Of a DNA stretch of 11,354 nt, positions 5,802-11,354 are shown piece by piece. Source of the DNA: an uncultured Alphaproteobacteria bacterium (GTDB taxonomy: Bacteria > Pseudomonadota > Alphaproteobacteria > Rickettsiales > UBA1997); assembly GCA_903837365.1 (NCBI GenBank), contig CAILUF010000122.1, positions 1 to 11,354 of the forward strand, given 5' to 3'. The number at the start of each line of letters is the position of its first letter. The first letter of the stretch is position 1. Under the pieces are notes generated by a model that saw nothing but the letters and a program-made list of their open reading frames with translations, did no database searches and was not told the DNA's origin. Position numbers and translations under genes: made by a program.

Positions 5802-6790
5802 ACCAACTCTCCAATTTCAAAAACTTCTTCGCCATTAGCTTGTAAAATTTGCTTAACTTCATCGACATCTTTTTTATCTACAACAAGCACCATCCCGATT
5901 CCACAATTAAAAGTGCGATACATTTCTTCATCACTAACTTTGCCAATTTTTTTAAGTAATTTAAAAATTTCTGGCATTTGCCAAGAATCATAATTAATTT
6001 TTGTTTGCAAATTTTTTGATAAAACTCTTGGTAAATTTTCAACAATTCCTCCTCCCGTAATATGCGCTAAAGCCTTTATTTTGTTAGTTTTTAAAGCTTC
6101 TAAAACAGATCTAACATAAATTTTTGTTGGAGCAATTAAAACTTCTGCAAAAGTTTTTTGGTCATAAGCAATGTCAAAAAAATTTAACGAATTTTCTTTA
6201 AGAATGTAACGAACTAATGAATATCCGTTGGAATGAACTCCACTTGATGCCAAGCCAAGCAAGACATCTTTTGCTTGAGTTTGTTTAGGCAAAATTAAAT
6301 CACGCTCAACCGCTCCAACCGCAAATCCTGCCAAATCATAATCACCTTCTTTGTACATATCGGGCATTTCAGCAGTTTCACCTCCGATTAATGCGCAATT
6401 AGCTTGTTTACATCCTTCGGCGATTCCAGAAATTACTTGCGTAGCAATCTCAACTTGTAATTTGGAGCAAGCAAAATAATCAAGAAAAAATAATGGTTGC
6501 GCACCCTGCACTATCAAGTCATTAACTGACATTGCAACTAAATCAATACCAATTGTTTGATGTTGATTAGTTTCAATAGCAATTTTTAATTTGGTACCAA
6601 CTCCATCAGTTGAGGAAACTAGAATTGGATCGCTATATCCGCATTTTTTTAAATCGAATAATGCTCCAAATCCACCTAGATCGCAAAAAGATCCAGGCCT
6701 TTGCGTTGCCTTAGCCATTGGTTTAATTAGGTTGACTAATTGATTTCCAGCATCAATATCAACACCAGCTTTTTTATAAGTTGTAGACAT
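5798..6790 (-). CDS. purM: Phosphoribosylformylglycinamidine cyclo-ligase (AIR synthetase)
   Basis: PurM catalyses ATP-dependent closure of FGAM to aminoimidazole ribonucleotide in de novo purine synthesis, in the cytoplasm. The 330 residues are close to full length. Motifs are YKKAGVDIDAGN (5-16), SSTDGVGTK (59-67, ATP-site loop), IDLVAMSVNDLIVQGAQPL (82-100), CALIGGETAEMPDMY (132-146), GLASSGVHSNGYSLVR (179-194), LAHITGGGIVENLPR (241-255) and FNCGIGMVLV. The C-terminus, GEEVFEIGELV, is normal, so the gene is not truncated by the following IleRS fragment. The ATG begins at the conserved N-terminus. In many bacteria purN follows purM; here the next ORF is the IleRS fragment, joined by an ATGA overlap. 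Presence of purM implies at least part of the purine pathway is retained. Confidence 0.96.
   Translation of the reverse strand: MSTTYKKAGVDIDAGNQLVNLIKPMAKATQRPGSFCDLGGFGALFDLKKCGYSDPILVSSTDGVGTKLKIAIETNQHQTIGIDLVAMSVNDLIVQGAQPLFFLDYFACSKLQVEIATQVISGIAEGCKQANCALIGGETAEMPDMYKEGDYDLAGFAVGAVERDLILPKQTQAKDVLLGLASSGVHSNGYSLVRYILKENSLNFFDIAYDQKTFAEVLIAPTKIYVRSVLEALKTNKIKALAHITGGGIVENLPRVLSKNLQTKINYDSWQMPEIFKLLKKIGKVSDEEMYRTFNCGIGMVLVVDKKDVDEVKQILQANGEEVFEIGELV
5802..5812 (-). promoter_or_regulatory. Ribosome binding site of the IleRS C-terminal ORF
   Basis: On the minus strand GGAG (5812-5809) lies 7 nt before the ATG (5801-5799), inside the last codons of purM (Gly-Glu of EIGELV). It is a good match to the anti-Shine-Dalgarno, whereas most genes in this window have only A-rich leaders. 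It supports separate translation of the fragment. However, the purM protein sequence also constrains these bases, so the match may be fortuitous. Confidence 0.5.
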
Positions 6791-6821
6791 TAATTTAATT
6801 TATTAATTCTTAACTATTGCT

Positions 6822-6840
6822 ATTGTAATTTATTTACAAT
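6822..6840. repeat. Operator-like inverted repeat upstream of purM
   Basis: ATTGTAA (6822-6828) and TTACAAT (6834-6840) are perfect complements separated by 5 nt, 32-50 nt before the purM ATG. The size and symmetry resemble a repressor operator. However, repeats of this length are expected by chance several times in AT-rich DNA of this length, and no regulator is implicated. Confidence 0.3.
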
Positions 6841-6993
6841 TAAAAATTTTAAGCAATAATTTTCTTGCCATTTTTAATTTAACAATAAAGACTGGCAAAA
6901 AATACTCTTGAAGAATATTTGCCTTAAGTTTATTTTCAAACTAAATCTTATGCCAATTGCGATATTTAAATACAGAAATTGGTTTTAGATGAG

Positions 6994-7014
6994 TTGAAAA
7001 TTCATTATTTTCAA
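6994..7014. repeat. Inverted repeat upstream of the DUF2066 gene
   Basis: TTGAAAAT (6994-7001) and ATTTTCAA (7007-7014) form a perfect 8-bp dyad with a 5-nt spacer, about 58 nt before ATG 7072. It abuts a second dyad at 7013-7028. It may be an operator or a leader hairpin, but a chance origin is quite possible at this base composition. Confidence 0.3.
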
Positions 7015-7028
7015 TATCCCTTGATATT
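7013..7028. repeat. Second inverted repeat upstream of the DUF2066 gene
   Basis: AATATC (7013-7018) and GATATT (7023-7028) are perfect complements around CCTT, overlapping the end of the preceding dyad by 2 nt. The central CCTT stands out in an otherwise almost G/C-free leader. The arrangement is compatible with paired protein sites or alternative hairpins, but nothing proves function. Confidence 0.28.
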
Positions 7029-7071
7029 TATTTTAAGCTTTAATTAACCCAAAAAAACTTTAACCAAACTT

Positions 7072-8166
7072 ATGTTAAGATTTTTTTTAGCATTGTTAAT
7101 TTGCAGTTTCCAACTTGCTACTTCAGGCTTTTGTGCAGATAGCGAGATTTATTTAGTTGAAAATATTTCCGCCAAAACAAAAGCGAAATCGCCAACATTG
7201 GCAAGAATTTCAGCCCAAGCAAGCGCTCGCCGTGATGGATTTTTAATACTTCTTACGCGTCTAGAATTAAACACTGCAATTGCCGATGAAATCAATGATG
7301 ACGAAATCTCTGAAATGGTCAGTTCTGAACAAATTCAAAATGAAAAAATCGCTGGCAATACCTATTTTGCAACTCTCAATATAACTTTTGCTAAAAATTT
7401 TGTTGATCATATTTTACAAAAAAAAACTAGGGAAATAAAAAATAACAATACCGAAAATCTTCTTAAAACCAAAGCAAATGATGGCAATGAAACCTCGCTT
7501 ATTATCGCAGGAATTATCGATAAAAAAAGAATTAAACTTTGGGAAGAGGAAAATCAATGGCGATACGCTCTCAATCGCTATCTTGGCTCAAGAAGTAAAA
7601 AAAATTTTCTAGTCAGTCAACCAGATCTTGATAATATTGCTACCATCAATAATGAAAATATTACTGATCTTAGTTACGCAGAAATTGAATCAATGCTCAA
7701 TAAATACAATGCCTCATCGGCTTATACGATAATCCTAAATTACGATGATATCGAAAATAAAATTACTCTTGATGTTAATCATATTCGCAAAATGCAAAAG
7801 AAACAAATTCGCCTCAGCTTTGTAAATGTTGATCGCCTTGATTATGAAAAACTTCTTGACATTGTTGCTAAAAAAACAATCGAATATTTAGCTAATACTC
7901 AATTTGTTGGCGATAAAAATCTTAACAATAATTTTGTTCGCTTGGAAATTAATTTTGTTAATCTGGATAGTTGGATTATTGCTAAGAAAAAAATTGAGAA
8001 TTGCAATTTTATCAATCAAATTAATATCGAATCATTATCTCGCGATTATGCAGTAATTTCCGTTAATTACAATGATCTCAACACTAAAATTGAAGATAAT
8101 TTTGCACGTCTAAATTTTTCAGTCGATAAAAAAAGTGACAATTTTTATTCATTAACAATTAACTAG
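7072..8166 (+). CDS. Exported DUF2066-family protein
   Basis: This 364-residue protein starts with a signal peptide: a basic residue at position 3, a hydrophobic core at about 4-17, and likely cleavage after FCA (near 22). The cleavage motif is imperfect, and no lipobox is seen. The mature N-terminus (about 26-117) matches DUF2066: a SPTLARISAQASARRDGFLILLTRL-type helix at 40-63, EMVSSEQIQNEKIAGNTYFA (81-100) and the strand TLNITFAKNFVDHIL (101-115). The rest is lysine- and asparagine-rich, with alternating strand/helix character and no recognised catalytic motif. The function of the family is unknown; a periplasmic location is inferred. It heads a plus-strand unit, with the AI-2E-family permease 18 nt downstream. 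DUF2066 next to this permease and divergent to purM is an arrangement I recall from other Alphaproteobacteria. Confidence 0.82.
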   Translation: MLRFFLALLICSFQLATSGFCADSEIYLVENISAKTKAKSPTLARISAQASARRDGFLILLTRLELNTAIADEINDDEISEMVSSEQIQNEKIAGNTYFATLNITFAKNFVDHILQKKTREIKNNNTENLLKTKANDGNETSLIIAGIIDKKRIKLWEEENQWRYALNRYLGSRSKKNFLVSQPDLDNIATINNENITDLSYAEIESMLNKYNASSAYTIILNYDDIENKITLDVNHIRKMQKKQIRLSFVNVDRLDYEKLLDIVAKKTIEYLANTQFVGDKNLNNNFVRLEINFVNLDSWIIAKKKIENCNFINQINIESLSRDYAVISVNYNDLNTKIEDNFARLNFSVDKKSDNFYSLTIN

Positions 8167-8184
8167 AACTGTTTAAAATAGTTT

Positions 8185-9261
8185 ATGCCTAAGAAATTTA
8201 GTGAAAAATTATTAATTATAATTCCCTTTATTGCTCTAGCAATTTTTGCGGTTTATCAAATTAGAAGCGTTCTTAGCCCTTTTATAATTTCTTTAATTAT
8301 CGCTTATTTTTTACATCCTCTCGTTGATAAAATGCAGAATCGCTATAAAATTCCGCGAAGCATGTCAACATTGCTTATTTTGCTAATATTTTTTTCAATA
8401 TTATTTGGCTTATTGGCAGTTAGTATTCCGCTAGCTTATTCACAAACCCTGCAATTAATTGACAATTTGCCACGTTACGTCCAAATTATCAATATCGATA
8501 TTTATCCCAAAATTGCCGAAGCGCTAAATCAATTTGGATTAAATGTTGATAAAAGTCTTTTTCATTTACTTGAAACTCATAAATTTAATATCGAAATTAG
8601 CGATATACTGCAAAAAATATTATTCAATACCGCAAGCTCTTCAGCTTCATTGATCAACATTTTGTCGTTAATTTTTATTATGCCAATTTTGGTTTTTTAT
8701 CTTCTCAAGGATTGGGATCGGTTAATTAAAAATCTTAACAACAATTTACCTGAAAAAATTTCTCAACCCATTCGTCAATTGGCGAGTAAAATTGATAAAA
8801 CTTTAGCTGGATTTATTCGCGGACAAATTCATGTCTGCTTAATACTTGGCTTTATTTACGCAACTTTACTGACTTTTTGCGATCTTGATTACGGTTTTTT
8901 AATTGGCATATTGACGGGTATTTTTTCTTTTATTCCATTTGTTGGAATGCTTTGCGGAGTTACTACGGCAATTATAATTGCTTTATTTCAATGGGGTTTA
9001 GATCTACAGAATATTGGCTTTGTTTCTGCGGTATTTATTCTTGGTCAAATTATTGAATCGAATTTCCTTACTCCCAACTTGATTGGCAATAAAATTGGTC
9101 TTCATCCCGTATGGATTATTTTTGGCTTATTTTTCTTTGGAACTGTTTTTGGCTTGTTTGGAATAATATTCGCCGTTCCTTTGACTGCAACGAGCGGAGT
9201 TATAATCAAATTTTTAATCTTTAATTACACAAGAAAAAAACATGACTCTAAGCAAGATTGA
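8185..9261 (+). CDS. AI-2E/PerM-family membrane transporter
   Basis: This 358-residue inner-membrane protein has the family topology. Two or three N-terminal helices (about 9-28, 30-46, 60-85) are followed by a polar periplasmic-type segment (about 90-145) and C-terminal helices (about 152-175, 215-232, 236-268, 306-346). Family motifs are FYLLKDWDRL (171-180), LAGFIRGQ (207-214), FIPFVGMLCG (249-258), ESNFLTPNLIGNKIGLHP (291-308) and GLFGIIFAVPL (323-333). Members include the AI-2 exporter TqsA, Na+/H+ antiporters and many of unknown substrate, so AI-2 transport should not be assumed. It lies 18 nt after the DUF2066 gene. Its last 20 nt overlap the next ORF, indicating one operon. Confidence 0.93.
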   Translation: MPKKFSEKLLIIIPFIALAIFAVYQIRSVLSPFIISLIIAYFLHPLVDKMQNRYKIPRSMSTLLILLIFFSILFGLLAVSIPLAYSQTLQLIDNLPRYVQIINIDIYPKIAEALNQFGLNVDKSLFHLLETHKFNIEISDILQKILFNTASSSASLINILSLIFIMPILVFYLLKDWDRLIKNLNNNLPEKISQPIRQLASKIDKTLAGFIRGQIHVCLILGFIYATLLTFCDLDYGFLIGILTGIFSFIPFVGMLCGVTTAIIIALFQWGLDLQNIGFVSAVFILGQIIESNFLTPNLIGNKIGLHPVWIIFGLFFFGTVFGLFGIIFAVPLTATSGVIIKFLIFNYTRKKHDSKQD

Positions 9262-9880
9262 AAATGGTATTGAAAAACTCTCTAAAAATAATCACAAAAC
9301 ATTTTCACAAATTATTATCGATCTTGATCTTGAAGAAACCGATCTTGCATCTTGGTTAGAAATTTTTAGCGAATTAAACCCAAAAATAAATGAAAATGGT
9401 GAGCAATATTTTACTAATCGCCAATTTACAACTATAAAAAAAATTAAAAAATTTGTAATTGACGAAGGTGGTGATGTCAATGATTTACTAGAAATTATTA
9501 ATCAAAAAAAATCTGCAAAAAATCTTATTGATTCAACAAAAACTAAGCATCATTATTTTGAAAATTCTTCACAAATTGAAGATGATAATCAAAATTTTAC
9601 TACGCAATCAAACACCGCAAAATCAATCCAAATTGACGATTTTATTACTTTACAAACTCTTAAAAATAATTCATCACAATTGTTAATTAAAAATATTAGC
9701 GATGAAGAAGATCATGAACTGACCATTGGCAATCAAGTTGATCTAAATGCAAAATTACAAGATTTTTCTCGCATAAAACTATACAATATTCATCCCAAAA
9801 TTAATGAGCAAATTCAACATCGCCTCAAATGCGCAAAACTTAATTTAGAAGAATTAAATAACTTATTAAAAAATCTTTGA
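9242..9880 (+). CDS. Hypothetical protein with degenerate MerR-like helix-turn-helix
   Basis: This is a 212-residue protein I do not recognise over its full length. Residues about 20-88 follow the pattern of a MerR-type DNA-binding domain: FSQIIIDLDLEETDLASWLE (21-40), FSELNPKINENGEQYFT (42-58), then NRQFTTIKKIKKFVIDEGGD (59-78) and VNDLLEII. This aligns with the family's LxxWE..F..L.P....G.R.Y....V..I..I..LL..EG. The wing arginine of G-x-R-x-Y is missing (Gly53-Glu-Gln-Tyr56), so DNA binding may be altered or lost. Residues 90-170 are polar and Asn/Ser/Asp-rich, probably disordered. The C-terminus (185-212) is a leucine-rich helix ending ELNNLLKNL. ATG 9242 lies 20 nt inside the permease gene. 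I would expect hda here; this is not an AAA+ protein. The HTH assignment is inference. Confidence 0.65.
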   Translation: MTLSKIENGIEKLSKNNHKTFSQIIIDLDLEETDLASWLEIFSELNPKINENGEQYFTNRQFTTIKKIKKFVIDEGGDVNDLLEIINQKKSAKNLIDSTKTKHHYFENSSQIEDDNQNFTTQSNTAKSIQIDDFITLQTLKNNSSQLLIKNISDEEDHELTIGNQVDLNAKLQDFSRIKLYNIHPKINEQIQHRLKCAKLNLEELNNLLKNL

Positions 9881-9881
9881 A

Positions 9882-9930
9882 ATAATAAGTTTTATTATAA
9901 AATAACTAAAGATGTTTTGTTTTAACATTT
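9882..9930. terminator. Possible hairpins in the convergent gap after the MerR-like gene
   Basis: Two small stems lie between convergent stops. One is ATAATAA/TTATTAT (9882-9888 with 9892-9898, 3-nt loop). The other is AGATGTT/AACATTT (9910-9916 with 9924-9930, including one G-U pair in the plus-strand RNA). Neither is followed by a strong T tract. They may serve as bidirectional terminators for the flanking genes, but the evidence is positional and weak. Confidence 0.22.
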
Positions 9931-9949
9931 CTTAATAAACAATTTCACC

Positions 9950-11317
9950 TTAGGGCAATCTTTGATTATCTTGCGATCTTGACCTAGCTACGTTAACAAA
10001 AGAGTTACTCGTAATTCTAGCATTATCCAAAGATCTAGATCTTGAATGCCTTGATACTGGATTAACCCCTCTAGATTGCTGATTTTCATCATTTTGTATT
10101 AAATCATGACTCTCATGAGAATGCAGAATTTGCGCAATACTTCTTGCGCTAGGCCTTGGCGAATTAATAAAATTAATTTGATTTGGATCTTGAGAAATTG
10201 ACAAAGCCAAAGGATTTAATTGTGATCGATTATTTATTAAACTCCTATTTACCAATCCTCTATTTGTAATCTGTTGGCGATTTGCCCAGGGATTTTGCTG
10301 AGGATTTTGCTGAGGATTTTGTTGAGGATTTTGTTGGGGATTTAATCTTCTTGAAAAATTATTATTGATTGTCAACTCGGCAATATTAGAAATAAAATTT
10401 GGAACCAAATATAAAATCATCTGCGCCAATCTTCTTGCATTAATATTTTGCATATTAATTTCATGAGAAGTTTTATTTATTGCAAATTCGCTTACTAATA
10501 AAAATAACGAAGAAATTGCCGATGTATAACAAATACTCGCAAATCTCGACTCAAGAGAAAGTGGGTAATCTCTTTCTTTATTTCCCATAGAAGTTAGATC
10601 ACTATCGCTATTATTTGCGCGTTGCATTCTCTCTTCAAAGGCTGCTTGATACGAATAAAACGAGTATAAACCAATTATGTAGGTTATTTGATTCAATATC
10701 AAAAAAAACCCAGCCTTATTCAGCCCTTCAAAATCATTTAGATGTCTTGAACTATTGCCAAAAAAATATTCAATTCCTCTAAAGAATAAATTTTTAATAT
10801 TATCGATTGGAGCATTTAAGCGAGTTCTCTCCATTCCTTTATTGACTATCTTAGGAATAGTTATTAATGAACATAACAAAAGAAAATTTAATCCAGCATC
10901 TTTATTATTAATTTGATAATAATAAAGAGCTCTTGATAAACTCTCTGTGCAAGATCCGATCACATCTTTTGACCTTGAGTTACAATTAGTATATTTTAAC
11001 AATATCTGAGAAATACTTCTTCCCGATATAGCAACAGCTTCGGCAATTGAATAATTAGCTAAGTTTTCTAAAAACAAATTTCTATATTGACTATCGGCTA
11101 TATTTGTTAAATTTCTTTTTAAAGATGAATTTGAAATTTTAATATTTTCGCTAGCTGAGGATAATTTTATAAAACTTTCTAAAGCTTTTTGTTTATTTGG
11201 TGAATTTAAAAACTCTAAAGAAATATTACTACTTTTTGCTCCTAAGCCTTTTAAATCGTCGATTGAAAAGATTCCAAACATTTCATCAATAAATTCTTGA
11301 AAAGTTTTGTTGATCAT
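9950..11317 (-). CDS. Hypothetical multi-pass membrane protein with Asn/Gln/Arg/Ser repeat tail
   Basis: I do not recognise this 455-residue protein. Residues 1-135 are mostly polar and helical, with no signal peptide. Four hydrophobic stretches follow, at about 142-158, 202-223, 260-281 and 298-316, suggesting membrane insertion with a hydrophilic loop (224-255) in the middle. From about 320 to the end the protein is low-complexity, rich in Asn, Gln, Ser and Arg. It contains tandem NPQQ units (326-343) and two similar arginine-serine segments, SRSRSLDNAR (425-434) and ARSRSQDNQR (444-453). Cysteines at 112, 123, 149 and 263 form no clear motif. It is convergent to the MerR-like gene, and only 37 nt of upstream sequence are visible. 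The architecture resembles host-interaction or lineage-specific proteins of intracellular bacteria, but this is inference; no effector signature is proven. Confidence 0.75.
   Translation of the reverse strand: MINKTFQEFIDEMFGIFSIDDLKGLGAKSSNISLEFLNSPNKQKALESFIKLSSASENIKISNSSLKRNLTNIADSQYRNLFLENLANYSIAEAVAISGRSISQILLKYTNCNSRSKDVIGSCTESLSRALYYYQINNKDAGLNFLLLCSLITIPKIVNKGMERTRLNAPIDNIKNLFFRGIEYFFGNSSRHLNDFEGLNKAGFFLILNQITYIIGLYSFYSYQAAFEERMQRANNSDSDLTSMGNKERDYPLSLESRFASICYTSAISSLFLLVSEFAINKTSHEINMQNINARRLAQMILYLVPNFISNIAELTINNNFSRRLNPQQNPQQNPQQNPQQNPWANRQQITNRGLVNRSLINNRSQLNPLALSISQDPNQINFINSPRPSARSIAQILHSHESHDLIQNDENQQSRGVNPVSRHSRSRSLDNARITSNSFVNVARSRSQDNQRLP
10289..10342 (-). repeat. In-frame 12-bp tandem repeat encoding NPQQ
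   Basis: About four and a half copies of a 12-bp unit encode Asn-Pro-Gln-Gln (residues 326-343 of the membrane protein). Copies differ only at synonymous third positions: CCC/CCT for Pro, and CAA/CAG in the glutamine pair. The unit is a multiple of three, so copy-number change by slippage would lengthen or shorten the tail without a frameshift. Confidence 0.85.
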
Positions 11318-11354
11318 TTTTATTGTAATTTTATTTAGATTTAAAACTTTTAAC

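Larger units (their letters stand above)
6791..7071. promoter_or_regulatory. Divergent intergenic region between purM and the DUF2066 gene
   Basis: Promoters for both outward-facing transcription units should lie in these 281 nt. It holds three perfect short inverted repeats (6822-6840, 6994-7014, 7013-7028), listed separately. I cannot identify a convincing -35/-10 pair or a Shine-Dalgarno for the DUF2066 gene. No ORF, tRNA or purine-riboswitch-like G/C-rich core is visible. Confidence 0.4.

Noticed and set aside
5560-5838. Plus-strand open frame opposite the IleRS fragment and purM end
   Set aside because: It is a by-product of low-GC coding sequence on the other strand; the translation shows no domain and the minus-strand frames have strong homology.
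8185-9261. Dedicated autoinducer-2 exporter and quorum sensing system
   Set aside because: The family name comes from one E. coli member. Most members have other or unknown substrates, and no luxS or lsr gene is in the window.
9242-9880. Hda (DnaA-related AAA+ protein) after the permease
   Set aside because: Expected from gene order, but the ORF has no Walker A/B motifs or sensor residues and is MerR-like instead.
10289-10342. CRISPR-like repeat
   Set aside because: The 12-bp units are directly contiguous with no spacers and encode an in-frame NPQQ repeat.

Overview
The window is AT-rich (by eye roughly 25-30% G+C), with long A/T homopolymers in the gaps, weak or absent Shine-Dalgarno sequences and many ATG starts overlapping the preceding gene. 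Two genes point to Alphaproteobacteria: a TrcR/DUF1013 cell-cycle regulator, a family known essentially only from that class, and a purM / DUF2066 / AI-2E-family permease neighbourhood that I recall as typical of the class. Base composition, short genes and loss of accessory domains suggest a reduced, probably host-associated lineage (Rickettsiales- or Holosporales-like). It keeps de novo purine synthesis (purM), so it is not a typical Rickettsia. This placement is inference.

Layout. 1-287: non-coding. 288-1332 (minus): trcR, then bcp (PrxQ-type peroxiredoxin), overlapping by 11 nt. 1333-1573: divergent intergenic region. 1574-3108 (plus): yaaA then birA, joined by an ATGA overlap. 3109-3292: short AT-rich gap. 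3293-4922 (plus): membrane-anchored SIMPL-domain protein then an exonuclease III-family AP endonuclease (GTG start), 1 nt apart. 4923-4991: convergent gap with two hairpins, one a perfect 24-nt palindrome running into the facing gene's stop codon. 4992-6790 (minus): purM, then an ORF encoding only the C-terminal part of isoleucyl-tRNA synthetase, joined by an ATGA overlap. 6791-7071: divergent intergenic region with several inverted repeats. 7072-9880 (plus): exported DUF2066 protein, AI-2E-family permease, and a small protein with a degenerate MerR-like helix-turn-helix, overlapping the permease by 20 nt. 9950-11317 (minus): unrecognised 455-residue protein with four hydrophobic segments and a low-complexity Asn/Gln/Arg/Ser tail carrying NPQQ tandem repeats.

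Most genes are housekeeping: oxidative stress and DNA repair (bcp, yaaA, xth), cofactor attachment (birA), purine synthesis (purM), cell-cycle transcription (trcR). Three parts are not routine. They are the free-standing IleRS C-terminal ORF with its own good ribosome binding site, the MerR-like ORF in the slot where I would expect hda, and the orphan membrane protein with the repeat tail. I saw no tRNA or rRNA gene, insertion sequence or CRISPR array.
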